Below are positions 45,176 to 54,868 of a stretch of DNA of 64,000 bases, one piece after another (position 1 is the stretch's first letter; each line of letters starts with the position of its first letter). The stretch is taken from assembly GCF_013368755.1 (NCBI RefSeq), contig NC_049565.1, positions 1,860,001 to 1,924,000 of the forward strand, written 5' to 3'. The notes beneath the pieces are model-generated. The model was not told the DNA's origin. It ran no database searches and saw only the letters and a list, made by a program, of their open reading frames with translations. Source of the stretch: Talaromyces rugulosus (lineage: Eukaryota; Ascomycota; Eurotiomycetes; Eurotiales; Trichocomaceae). Both the position numbers and the translations under genes were made by a program.

Positions 45176-48100
45176 ATAGATATCTTTATGACTAGTCTTT
45201 GCAAGATAAAGCAGGCGCTAGAAACTAAGAAGAAAAGAATAGCTAAGTTAATTAAAAATAAGAAGATTAAGCAACAGCTGCTGGATTAATATTATAAGTT
45301 TATTAACATCTTTTCAAAGATCTGTTTAGATGAGTTGCCAGTTTACTAGAAGTATAACTATAAGATTGAGTTGAATCAGGATCTAGAATTAGGTTATAGT
45401 CCTTTATATTAAATGTCAGAGGAATAGCTCTAAATAGCCTAAGACTATATTATTAATAACCTGGATAAAGGATTTATTATCTTTAGTAATGCACTATTCA
45501 CGTCTTTAATCCTTATAGCCAAGAAAACTGATAGTAGATTCTATTTTTATGTTAATTACCGCAAGCTAAACACTTTGACTAGAAAAGACTGATATCTACT
45601 GCTATTTATTGAGAAAGTCTTTGAGCACTTAAGTAAGACAAAGATCTTTACTAAGCTGGATATTAGGCAGGGGTTCTACTGAATCTAAATACATCTAGAC
45701 TCTATAGATCTAATTATCTTCTATTATCGATATAGCACTTTTAAGTATGAGGTAATATTATTTAGCCTTACTAATAGACTAGTGACGTTTCAATAACTAA
45801 TCAACAATATCTTTATAGACTATCTTGACCAGTTCGTGATTATATTTATTAACGATCTATTAATATATAGCGAGAACAAGCTAGAGTATGAGATATATAT
45901 GCGACAGGTATTGAAAAGACTCCAAAAAACAGGACTGCAAGCTAGTATCAAAAAATATAAGTTCCATATCACATCAACCAAGTATCTAGGCTTTATCATT
46001 ATCTTAGAGGGGATAGAGGTCGACCCAGTAAAGATTAAGATTATCCTTTTCTAGAAGATATCAATAATAGTTTTAGGAATACAGTCATTCCTTGATTTCT
46101 GTAACTTCTATTGGAAGTTTATAAAGGCCTATAGCTGAACTGCAAGGCTATTGTATTATTTTACTCGAACTAATATTCTATTTATATAGAGTAAGGAGTG
46201 CGAAGAAATATTTGAAAGTCTGAAAAAGAAATTATTAGAAGTTCTAGTGCTAGCTTATTATAACTCTAATTACTAAATCTGTGTGGAAATAGATATATCA
46301 GATAGAGTAGTGGCTGTAGTCTTATCTTAACTATATGAGGATAAGAAATGGCATCTAGTTGTGTACTACTCTATATTAATGACCCTAGCTAAGTATAATT
46401 ATGATATTTATAATAAGGAATTATTGGCAGTAATAAAGGCTCTAAAGGAATAAAAGTCTGAATTAATTGGACTGAGAGGACAGAAGTCTTTTGATATCTT
46501 ATTAGATTACCAGGCTCTTAAGTACTTTATAACTATTAAAGCTCTGAATGTTTAATAAGCTTAATAGTGTGAGTTTTTAGAGGAATATTATTTTATACTT
46601 AGATACTAACCAGGAAAAGTAAATGTATTAACAGATATCTTTATTTAAAGAAAAGATAAAAAAGTAAAAAATTTTAATTATTAGAACTAAACATTACTGC
46701 CGCAGTATAAAACTAATAATAAAATCACACTTAAGATGGCATATACAGAACTGGTTATTCTAACTGTAGAGGATGATATTGTCACTAAGGTATTAGCGGC
46801 TAACAAGGAATATATAGCTAAGAAAGATGCTAAAGTCTTATTCTTAGAGAAAGAAGAAAGCTATAGAATAATTAAAAAATAATTTTTCTTTAATAAATAA
46901 CTCTATATTTCTAAAAAAGATAATTTACAAGTATAACTACTAAATAAAGTATATCAATAATCTATAATAATATATCTAGAATATATAAAGATACTGAAGC
47001 TAGTCTAAAAATAGTTCTACTAAGAGGTATAGAATAATAATATAAACCAGTATATAGATAATTACAAAACATACAAAAGAATAAATATATATAGAGACAG
47101 AGTCTCTAAACTTCTCTAACCATTATCTATTCCAATACAACTTTAATAGTATTTATTAATAGACTTCATAAAACTGCCCTAGAACAAACAGGGATTTGAT
47201 AATATTTTTGTTACTATTGACCACTTGACCAAAAAACTGGTCTCTATATTATGCTATAAGGGAATAACAGCTAGAGATATAGCAAAGTTATAGATTTAGT
47301 ATATCTTCTTATGGATAGGCCTGCTAGACAGTATTATATTAGACTAAAAAGGCTAGTTTATCTTTAAGTTCTAGAGAGAGACATGCTGAATCCTTTATAT
47401 TAAAATAAAGCTATTAATAGTATGGCATACCTAGACAGATAGATAAATAAAGATAATAAATCAGTATTTTCAGCAGCGGCTATAGCTATATATTAACTTT
47501 ATAATAAATAACTGATTAGAGTATCTATTAATTATTAATTTTACAGCTATATTACTGCTATAGAAATCTATAGGAATATCTTTATTTAAGATAGAAAAAG
47601 ATTATATTTCTTAGATATTATTTAATTAGACACTATTAATACTATCTAGAAGCTATACACTAAATAAGAAAAAAGCTTAAATATAGATATAGTATTTAAA
47701 GCATATATAGAACTATATTTATAATAATATTACAGAAATATAAAGTAGATAGTAATAGCAAGTAAACAAGCATAGATAGGAGATAGACTTCAGAATTAGT
47801 GACTACATCTATGTTAATAATAAAGGATAGGATATAGAACAACTAAATAAAAAGCTAGGCTATTAGTCTAAAAAACTATATAAGATATTATATAAGATAG
47901 GATATACCTTTAAATTAGATTTGTTATAAAGTATATAAGTATATTATATCTTTTCTTTAGACAAGCTCTATTGTGTTACTTTAACTAAGCTTCTTACTGA
48001 TTAATTAGAGAAGGAATATCCTAAGCTCTAGATCAATAGAAATTTAGAATAGGAAGTCAATAGGATCCTAGACTTCTAGATATACTAAAAGAAGCTGTAC

Positions 48101-48341
48101 TATTAAGTAAGCTAGCTAGATAGAGATCTAGATCTAGTATAGTATCCAATAAGATACTTTTTAAATGTTTTACTAACACTGAAATCATTCTATGATGCTA
48201 ATTCTGAGAAGCTAGGTCTGTCGCACTAATTAAATATATAGATAAAAGCTATAGAGGAGGATTAATTTGTTAAAGAGTATATAGATAATAATAAACTAGC
48301 AATCAACACTTAAGAGCAAGTGTTTCTAAAGAAGAAGATGA
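45176..48341 (+). pseudogene. Element A pol remainder (RT, RNase H, integrase, chromodomain), mutated
   Basis: It starts with the duplicated ATAGA and continues the frame cut at 27377. Readable blocks include NYRKLNTLTRKD near 45550, DQFVIIFINDLLIYSENKLE (RT active site with FIND for F/YVDD) near 45830-45890, LGFIIILEGIEVDPVKIK near 45990-46040, a tryptophan-poor RNase H near 46280 and integrase DFIKLP near 47160. The chromodomain-like end is near 48040-48200. Stops occur about every 20-50 codons. It matches the equivalent part of element B with differences that are mostly transitions. Confidence 0.75.
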
Positions 48342-48615
48342 TGTGATGGCTAAGCCTAAGGCTATCTTTAAGAGTAGGAGCAGTCTTATAGCTGGATAGG
48401 AGGTCTTAGGTAGGAAGGGTATCAACCCTAACCTGTGGTGCCAGATCTGGGAATAGCCTTACCCCGGGGCTATAAGGGGTTAAGCTGGTTATCTAAGCAT
48501 ATAAGATAAAACCTTCCTGTAGGTCCTGGTAGTTAGATTCCTTTCCCATGCTTGTTGTTTTAGAGAATCGCACCCCTAGATAGGAATCGAATATCTTTGG
48601 AAAAGGCACATCACA
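48342..48615 (+). repeat. 3' LTR of element A
   Basis: The first ~90 bases are heavily mutated (TGTGATGGCTAAGCC for TGTGACGGCTGAGCC), while the last ~75 bases are almost identical to the LTR ending at 45175. This mirrors the 5' LTR, where the inner side is the damaged one. Confidence 0.85.
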
Positions 48616-48777
48616 CTGCTACTATTCTGGCACAAGAAAACCATAATCTATGAGCAGCGAACCATCACCAGAAGCAAAAATATACAATAAGAGGTTGTCT
48701 AATTAACTGATTAGGAATTTTGATGGTCTCTAAGGGTCGTGAAATCGCTACAGTAGCATTAATAGCCCAGGAAGCTC
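48616..48777 (+). pseudogene. pogo transposase fragment between elements A and E
   Basis: This 162-bp piece links the nest (end of LTR at 48615) to element E (start 48778). It continues the 24805 end of the transposon: CTGC is shared at the A junction, and AGCTC at 48773-48777 is the target duplicated by E. It reads as a basic, glutamine/lysine-rich stretch with stops, as in the linker between the DDE domain and the C-terminus of Fot1-type proteins. Confidence 0.65.
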
Positions 48778-49030
48778 TGTGACGGTCCTGACCCAGGCCT
48801 CGGGAACCAGCAGTGGCGGCCTGAGGCACCACCAGGGAAAGGGAACCGAGAGCGGTACTGAGATGGGAATAACCTCATGCGGAACCATAAAGGGAATAGA
48901 CTGACGCACACAAAGGAATATTTCTCATGTAACTAGCGGGGGAGGTTCTTTCTCTTCCTCTTTCCCTTCTCATGTTTGGTTTTCTCGTTGCAGAGTACTC
49001 TTAGAGGATAGGAATCGACTCGTCGTCACA
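48778..49030 (+). repeat. 5' LTR of element E
   Basis: 253 bp. A pyrimidine-rich run at about 48946-48970 (TTCTTTCTCTTCC onward) is followed by ATGTTTGGTTTT at 48972-48983, the probable transcript start and self-primer. The end shares GGATAGGAATCGA with the A/B family LTR. Confidence 0.92.
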
Positions 49031-49031
49031 T

Positions 49032-49043
49032 AAAACCAAACAT
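49032..49043 (+). other. Self-priming primer-binding site of element E
   Basis: AAAACCAAACAT lies one base after the 5' LTR and is the exact reverse complement of ATGTTTGGTTTT at 48972-48983 in the LTR. In Tf1/sushi-type elements the 5' end of the transcript folds back on such a site and is cleaved to prime minus-strand DNA. Confidence 0.75.
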
Positions 49044-49163
49044 CACTTCCTTTATCTTTTACTCAAGACTGCAAAGCTTGTACAGCAGTGTCAGCAATCT
49101 GACTATCGCTCAAGCTACGTCTTGATCCTTTTATTGTATCACCGCTGAGCCTGGAAGACCAAG

Positions 49164-50396
49164 ATGGTACGACCAGTAAGCATGGGTGAGGATCGCCAAG
49201 GGCCAGTGCAAGAGGCACAGGCAGACCCGATGGGGGCAAACGAGTCGAGCGAAGCACCGGGACGTCGTTTGACCTTTGGTCTGGAGGACCTTGAGCTGGA
49301 TGAACATCTGTCGCCTACACAGATGAACGAACAAGAATTTTTGTCGCTTTGCCGCACTGATCCCCAGAGGTTGTTCGACCGGATGTACGAACAGCAGGAC
49401 AAGAGTGCACAGCAAGCAGAGGATCTGAGGATCCAGAACGAGAAAGAACAGCAGAGCCTGATGGTCGAAGTCGCCAACCTCAAGCAGACCATCCGTGACC
49501 AGACAGCTGCTATGAGGGAGCTCATTGAGGAGCGCGACACCGCTCAGGATAGAGCCGACAGGACTGGGTGGGGTACTCCAGCTCCAGAAGGGAAGCACAC
49601 CAAGAGTACCAAGTTGCCAGATGGGCAGGTGCTGGTGGATGGGAAGGACCCTAAGTTTGAGTCGTGGCTTATCGATGTCGAAGGGAAGCTCGAAGCCAAC
49701 GCTGACCACTATCCTACTGCCCAGGCACGCATGGCCTATGTGAAGAGCATGTGCAAAGGAGAAGCAGCGAATCACCTGCTTGCTCGCATGAGAAAGGACT
49801 CGCCTGATCGATATCATGATGTGGACGACATCTTTGACCACCTTCGTACCCTGTACCAGGACGCCAATAGGGTCATCAACGCCAAGATGGAACTGCGACG
49901 CCTCATGATGAGAGACACCAAGTTCCAGCCTTTTCTCTCGCAATTCGTACTGCTTGCTCAGGATGCAGGCTTGGCCACTAGCGAGTGGAAAGAGGACCTG
50001 TTCTACAAGTTGTCCTTTGAGTTGCAGCGCGCAATGATCAAAGAGAGTAACGACCCACGCGTCTCGTACCAGGAATTCGTCAAGGAATGCAGCACCACTG
50101 CCAATCGTCTCGAGCAGATCAACACCAGCGAGAAGCGTGCACGCCCACGTAAGACCGATACATACCCTAGACCTGGCGAGAGCTACCCAAATCCAGCAAC
50201 TCCGAAAGCGAAGAATGGATCAGAAGGCCTACCGTGGTTGGAACGAAAGAAGCTGATGGAGGAGAACAAGTGCTTTAACTGCAAGTTGCCAGGGCACAGA
50301 GCATTTGATTGCCCTCTGAAGAAGAAAGCACCAGAGCTGAAGAATCTTGAGGAAGTCAGCCCACCGGAGAGTCAGTCGGAAAACGACCATGCCTAG
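49164..50396 (+). CDS. Element E Gag protein
   Basis: Open frame of 410 aa from the ATG at 49164. A polar N-terminus precedes a coiled region (about 85-125, heptads around VEVANLKQTIRDQTAAMREL). The capsid-like helical domain spans about 150-330 (WLIDVEGKLEANADHYPTAQ, LRTLYQDANRVINAKMEL, FLSQFVLLAQDAGLA). A CCHC zinc knuckle CFNCKLPGHRAFDC lies at about 369-382. It forms the virus-like particle. The last 46 nt overlap the open pol frame (open from 50351), which is in the -1 register, so a -1 frameshift is the simplest route to Gag-Pol. Confidence 0.9.
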   Translation: MVRPVSMGEDRQGPVQEAQADPMGANESSEAPGRRLTFGLEDLELDEHLSPTQMNEQEFLSLCRTDPQRLFDRMYEQQDKSAQQAEDLRIQNEKEQQSLMVEVANLKQTIRDQTAAMRELIEERDTAQDRADRTGWGTPAPEGKHTKSTKLPDGQVLVDGKDPKFESWLIDVEGKLEANADHYPTAQARMAYVKSMCKGEAANHLLARMRKDSPDRYHDVDDIFDHLRTLYQDANRVINAKMELRRLMMRDTKFQPFLSQFVLLAQDAGLATSEWKEDLFYKLSFELQRAMIKESNDPRVSYQEFVKECSTTANRLEQINTSEKRARPRKTDTYPRPGESYPNPATPKAKNGSEGLPWLERKKLMEENKCFNCKLPGHRAFDCPLKKKAPELKNLEEVSPPESQSENDHA

Positions 50397-50440
50397 GGAA
50401 AGACTCCTCTCTAGGCATTGCGAGTGTTGATTTATCATCT

Positions 50441-53400
50441 TTGGACCTTTCCCAGTTATTGGGGAGAGAGCAGGATAGTCTAGTCTCACCTATTCGATTA
50501 GCTAAGAATGGACTTTCTATTGCCACCAAAGCGTTAATGGACACTGGAGCAAATGGTTACGCTTTCCTTGATATTTTTCTTGCCGAGAAGCTCGCACGCC
50601 ATTTCCAAACTCACGTAATCCCCTTGGAACAACCCTGTGCAGTGAAAGGGTATGACGGCAAGACAGCCGCACCGATTACACACCTAATACGCCTGACTTT
50701 GAAGATACAAGGACGAGTACAGCAGCATCTTCCTTTCCTGATATTAGAGCTAGGGAAACATGATGTCATCCTTGGACGAATGTGGATGGCAGAGCACGGT
50801 GTCTTGATAGACTGTCGCCATCATCGGTTACTCTGGCCAGAAGAGGTTTCCTTGAAGGATGAGCTGTTGTCCAAGCAAGACCTCTTTATCCCCAAAGCAA
50901 TCCTCTCCCGATCGAAGAAAGTTTCCACAGAGCATCAGAAGGATGCCGATCGACGAGATGGTCTCTTTAATGAAGAAATCAGACAGGAGGCTACTGGTGA
51001 AGCACTATGTGAGACTACACCTGTGGATACTATCCCCAGATCACGTTGGACCAGCCACCGAAAGGAACAGCTCGTGGCGTTGGCAAAGATGAACCAACAG
51101 TTGAGCAGCGCGCGTAATGACCTCTCCGAGGAAAAGGCAAATCCAGTACACCGCCAGAAACAAGCCAAGCCTGCGAAACCGAAGCCTGAGGTGCAGATAG
51201 CACTTATTGGGGCCACAGGATTCGTGAGGTGCTTGAAGGATAAGAATACAACCACCTTCATGACGAGCTTCCATGAAATCGAAAAGGTCATACAGGATAA
51301 ACAGGAAGACCACCTAGGAATTGAGGAGCTTGCTGAGATTAGGCAGAAACTACCCGAGAGGTATCAGGAATACGCGGATGTATTCTCTAAACGGGAATCA
51401 GACAAGCTTCCAGATCATAAAGGCTACGATCATCGGATTGAGCTAACCAGCGAGCAAGAGCTAGGTTACAGCCCCTTATACCGAATGAACCTGAAAGAGC
51501 TTGAGGCTGCGCGAGAATATATCCTGGACAATCTGAATAAAGGTTTTATTGTGCCTAGCAACGCACCCTTCGCATCGCCAATTCTCATGGCATCCAAGCC
51601 AGATGGAGGACTTCGATTCTGCGTGGATTACCGGAAGCTGAACGCTCTGACCAAGAAAGACCGATATCCACTGCCGCTAATTGAAGAAGTCTTTGAGCGG
51701 CTGAGCAAGGCAAAGATATTCACCAAATTGGACATACGGCAAGGTTTCCATCGCATCAGAATGAGCTCGGAGTCAGAGGACTTGACAACCTTCCGATGTC
51801 GATATGGAACATACAAGTACAAGGTGATGCCTTTTGGGTTGACAAATGGACCAGCAACTTTTCAGCGACTGGTGAATGACATCTTTATGGACTGTCTTGA
51901 CAAGTTTCTAGTAGCGTTCGTCGACGACCTACTGATTTACAGTGAGAATGAGCTTGAGCATCAGGCACATGTGAAATTCGTGCTGGAAAGACTGAGAGCA
52001 GCTGGGCTGCAGGCTGCAATCCATAAATGCGAATTCCATGTCAAAACCACACGGTATCTAGGATTCATCGTCACGCCAGAAGGAATCAAGGTTGACCCGA
52101 CTAAGATCGATACTATCCTGAAATGGATGGCCCCAGGAACTGTGCGAGGAGTGCAATCGTTTCTAGGGTTCTGCAACTTCTACCGGAAGTTTATACGGGA
52201 ATATAGTCGGATAGCCAAACCCCTGAACCGCCTAACTCGGGTAGATGTCCCCTTTGTCTGGGACAGCGACTGCGAACTGGCATTTGAGAAGCTAAAGAAG
52301 TTGTTAACCGAGGCTCCAGTGTTATGCCACTACCAACCAGAGCGATCGACACGGGTAGAAACAGATGCCTCTGATGGGGTGGTCGCAGCGGTCTTGTCGC
52401 AGTGTTGCGAGGATAACAAGTGGCATCCGGTAGCGTTCTACTCGGCAACAATGATGCCAGCTGAGAGGAACTACGACATTCATGATAAGGAGATGCTCGC
52501 GATCATCAAGGCCCTGAAAGAATGGAGACCCGAGTTGATAGGGCTCCAAGGGGAGGAGCGGTTTGAGATCCTATCCGACCACCGAGCTCTTGAATACTTC
52601 ATGTCCACAAAGTCATTAAACGCCCGACAGGCGAGATGGTGCGAATTCTTGCATGAGTTTCACTTCACTCTAAAGTATCGACCGGGCAAGGCCAACGTAC
52701 TCGCGGACACCTTGACCCGACGACATGGTAATGAGGCAGGCAATCTGGACCATCGGAAGAGGATTCTACTCCCAGAAGAAGTCTTAGATAGCAGAATCAT
52801 TGAGGAGCTGAACTGCGGAAAGTATCCACAGGCCGATAACCTGGGAGCAGAAGTCCACGTGGTCATGGCTGGGACCGATCTGGTGCCTCGCGCCATAATG
52901 GCTAATAAGCAATATGCTGCCACAGCTGAAGCAAAGGAACGAGTAGAGCACTCGGGAGAGGACTGGCAAATTATCAACGAGACGGTACTATTCAAAGGCC
53001 GCTTATACGTTCCTGAGGAAGGAGACCTGCGCACACGTTTGTTGGATGAGATCCATCGCCAACCATCTACTGCCCATCCTGGAAGGACAAAGACTCGGAG
53101 CTTGGTTAAAGAACGCTATTATTGGGAGTCATGGAGTAAGGATGTGAACCGTTACCTGGACAACTGCATGGTGTGCAAGCGGACGAATACTTGGAGGGAC
53201 CTGCCTCCCGGACTGCTGAACCCGTTGCCTATCCCAGATCGACCTTGGCAACATATCTCAATGGATTTCATGACTTACCCGCAGGACCGCAAAGGATACA
53301 ACACAGTATTCGTGATTGTGGACCGACTTAGCAAAGCACCAGTGTCAATACCTTGTCAGAAAGAGACCACGGCCAAGGGAATGGCCCGGTTGTGGTTGGA

Positions 53401-54436
53401 GAATGTGTTCCGCTGGACAGGACCCCCTGACTCTATTGTATCAGACAGGGGTGGTCAATTCGTGTCAGAATTCTGGTCGGAGGTGTGCCGCTGCCTTGGA
53501 ATCAAGCTGAAGCTGTCAACTGCCCACCACCCTCAGACCGACGGACAGACAGAGATCGCCAACCAGTACTTATCACAGAAGCTGAGAGCATTTGTGAACC
53601 ACGCGCAGGACGACTGGTCAGACTGGTTGCCGATGATGGATTACGCAGCAGCAACCCTACCTCAAGAGTCGATTGGACTGTCGCCATTCATGGTCGAGAG
53701 GGGATACCAGCCACGCACCTCATTCGATTGGAAGTCACCTGAACCACCAAGGAAACTAACCCTGAACGAAGAGGATGCCAAGTCATGGCTAGGTCGAATG
53801 CATAGCGCCTGGGAAGTGGCGAGGACGAACCTCCAGAAGAGTCAGGAGCGACAGCAGTTGACGGCCAACAGGAAGCGCCGACCACTCAACTTCGATGTAG
53901 GTGATCATGTCATGGTTACCACGAAGCACTGGGAAACGGGGCGGCCTAGTAGGAAGCTGGACATCCAGGCAAATGGTCCATACCGAATCAAGAAGCGAAT
54001 TGGCAACTCTTTCGAACTGGAATTGCCGGACGGGATCAACGTGCATCCTGTATTCTCACCGGAGAAACTGAGGCGAGCGGCAACCACAGAACCATTACCA
54101 GGACAGCTGGAAGAGCCGGCAGAGCCTATCGAGGTGAATGGACAGGATGAGTGGGTGGTTGAAAAAGTATTGGACGCCCGGGTACGCTGGAAAAAGCTTT
54201 ATTACCGGATAAAATGGTTAGGTCATGACATCGATATGGAGTGGTACCCAGCCGGAAATTTCAAGAACGCTCCTGTCATGTTGAAGGAGTACCATGACTG
54301 CTACCCAGAGAAGCCAGGACCACCGAAACACCTCCAGGAATGGTTGAAGGCAGCGGAGGAGGACAGATTCGTGCCAGACGGGGGAGATGACAGCATGCTT
54401 GAGGGCAAGCATGGCCTAGAAGGGGGGGTAGTGTGA
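50441..54436 (+). CDS. Element E Pol polyprotein with C-terminal chromodomain
   Basis: About 1330 aa. The frame is open from 50351, so the given start is nominal if it is made by frameshift from gag. Domains in order: aspartic protease (LMDTGANGY near 50540); RT (FCVDYRKLN, FTKLDIRQGFHRI, FVDDLLIY near 51920); RNase H (VETDASDGVVAAVLSQ, DKEMLAIIKALKEW); integrase with an HHCC-type zinc end (CMVCKR) and the DDE core (SMDFMTYP, VSDRGGQF, HHPQTDGQTEIANQ); GPY-like module; chromodomain (VVEKVLDARVRWKKLYYRIK then WYPAGNF) near 54145-54270. Chromodomains direct integration to marked heterochromatin, consistent with its place in a transposon nest. No disruption is seen. Confidence 0.92.
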   Translation: MDLSQLLGREQDSLVSPIRLAKNGLSIATKALMDTGANGYAFLDIFLAEKLARHFQTHVIPLEQPCAVKGYDGKTAAPITHLIRLTLKIQGRVQQHLPFLILELGKHDVILGRMWMAEHGVLIDCRHHRLLWPEEVSLKDELLSKQDLFIPKAILSRSKKVSTEHQKDADRRDGLFNEEIRQEATGEALCETTPVDTIPRSRWTSHRKEQLVALAKMNQQLSSARNDLSEEKANPVHRQKQAKPAKPKPEVQIALIGATGFVRCLKDKNTTTFMTSFHEIEKVIQDKQEDHLGIEELAEIRQKLPERYQEYADVFSKRESDKLPDHKGYDHRIELTSEQELGYSPLYRMNLKELEAAREYILDNLNKGFIVPSNAPFASPILMASKPDGGLRFCVDYRKLNALTKKDRYPLPLIEEVFERLSKAKIFTKLDIRQGFHRIRMSSESEDLTTFRCRYGTYKYKVMPFGLTNGPATFQRLVNDIFMDCLDKFLVAFVDDLLIYSENELEHQAHVKFVLERLRAAGLQAAIHKCEFHVKTTRYLGFIVTPEGIKVDPTKIDTILKWMAPGTVRGVQSFLGFCNFYRKFIREYSRIAKPLNRLTRVDVPFVWDSDCELAFEKLKKLLTEAPVLCHYQPERSTRVETDASDGVVAAVLSQCCEDNKWHPVAFYSATMMPAERNYDIHDKEMLAIIKALKEWRPELIGLQGEERFEILSDHRALEYFMSTKSLNARQARWCEFLHEFHFTLKYRPGKANVLADTLTRRHGNEAGNLDHRKRILLPEEVLDSRIIEELNCGKYPQADNLGAEVHVVMAGTDLVPRAIMANKQYAATAEAKERVEHSGEDWQIINETVLFKGRLYVPEEGDLRTRLLDEIHRQPSTAHPGRTKTRSLVKERYYWESWSKDVNRYLDNCMVCKRTNTWRDLPPGLLNPLPIPDRPWQHISMDFMTYPQDRKGYNTVFVIVDRLSKAPVSIPCQKETTAKGMARLWLENVFRWTGPPDSIVSDRGGQFVSEFWSEVCRCLGIKLKLSTAHHPQTDGQTEIANQYLSQKLRAFVNHAQDDWSDWLPMMDYAAATLPQESIGLSPFMVERGYQPRTSFDWKSPEPPRKLTLNEEDAKSWLGRMHSAWEVARTNLQKSQERQQLTANRKRRPLNFDVGDHVMVTTKHWETGRPSRKLDIQANGPYRIKKRIGNSFELELPDGINVHPVFSPEKLRRAATTEPLPGQLEEPAEPIEVNGQDEWVVEKVLDARVRWKKLYYRIKWLGHDIDMEWYPAGNFKNAPVMLKEYHDCYPEKPGPPKHLQEWLKAAEEDRFVPDGGDDSMLEGKHGLEGGVV
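54418..54431 (+). other. Polypurine tract of element E
   Basis: Purine-rich AGAAGGGGGGGTAG immediately before the 3' LTR overlaps the end of pol. It primes plus-strand synthesis in LTR elements. Confidence 0.8.
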
Positions 54437-54684
54437 CGGTCCTGACCCAGGCCTCGGGAACCAGCAGTGGCGGCCTGAGGCACCACCAGGGAAAGGGAAC
54501 CGAGAGCGGTACTGAGATGGGAATAACCTCATGCGGAACCATAAAGGGAATAGACTGACGCACACAAAGGAATATTTCTCATGTAACTAGCGGGGGAGGT
54601 TCTTTCTCTTCCTCTTTCCCTTCTCATGTTTGGTTTTCTCGTTGCAGAGTACTCTTAGAGGATAGGAATCGACTCGTCGTCACA
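54432..54684 (+). repeat. 3' LTR of element E
   Basis: 253 bp, reading the same as the 5' LTR throughout. It is followed by the AGCTC duplication. Confidence 0.92.
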
Positions 54685-54868
54685 AGCTCTACAACTTCTT
54701 AATCCAGAAGTAGCTTTGGGGGCACGCAGGTGCGCACTGTGGACCTGTTCTAATTATAAACAAATCGGGCATATTTGCACGTACTGTCTGAATAATTTGA
54801 TATAGAAATTATATAGTAATTCTGATTATTTATTCCATTTTTGTTGATATAATAATTTTTTGTGGGGC
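54685..54868 (+). pseudogene. pogo transposase C-terminal fragment with degenerate zinc knuckle
   Basis: It starts with the second AGCTC copy left by element E. A frame near 54735-54795 reads CSNYKQIGHICTYC, a zinc-knuckle-like motif in which the second Cys is replaced by Tyr. A stop, an AT-rich tail and the right TIR follow. A C-terminal zinc knuckle is known in some fungal pogo-family transposases. Confidence 0.65.

Larger units (their letters stand above)
24806..48615 (+). mobile_element. Element A: RIP-mutated Ty3/gypsy chromovirus, interrupted by element B
   Basis: LTRs of 274 bp lie at 24806-25079 and 48342-48615, beginning TGTGACGG and ending TCACA-like. CTGC before the first LTR and CTGC(T) after the last suggest a 4-5 bp target duplication, one base short of perfect. 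Without B (27378-45175 plus one duplication) A is about 6.0 kb. It holds a gag start near 25335, a zinc knuckle near 26390-26440, a protease near 26660, and after the interruption RT, RNase H, integrase and chromodomain. Every domain contains stops. It sits in the pogo element. Confidence 0.85.
48778..54684 (+). mobile_element. Element E: intact Ty3/gypsy chromovirus
   Basis: LTRs of 253 bp (48778-49030 and 54432-54684) start TGTGACGG and end GTCACA. I found no difference between them on reading. The 5-bp duplication AGCTC is at 48773-48777 and 54685-54689. Gag and pol frames are open, with a primer-binding site at 49032-49043 and a polypurine tract before the 3' LTR. Base composition is normal and there is no sign of RIP. 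Its pol is clearly related to A and B. It sits in the right-hand part of the pogo element, 162 bp after element A. Confidence 0.93.

Noticed and set aside
24806..48615. CRISPR array or satellite repeat as the reason for repeated blocks
   Set aside because: The repeats are four 274-bp LTRs and two 257-bp LTRs with target duplications and retrotransposon genes between them.
49131..49943. 270-residue minus-strand frame opposite element E gag
   Set aside because: It is an antisense shadow of gag. The plus-strand protein has a clear capsid and zinc knuckle.
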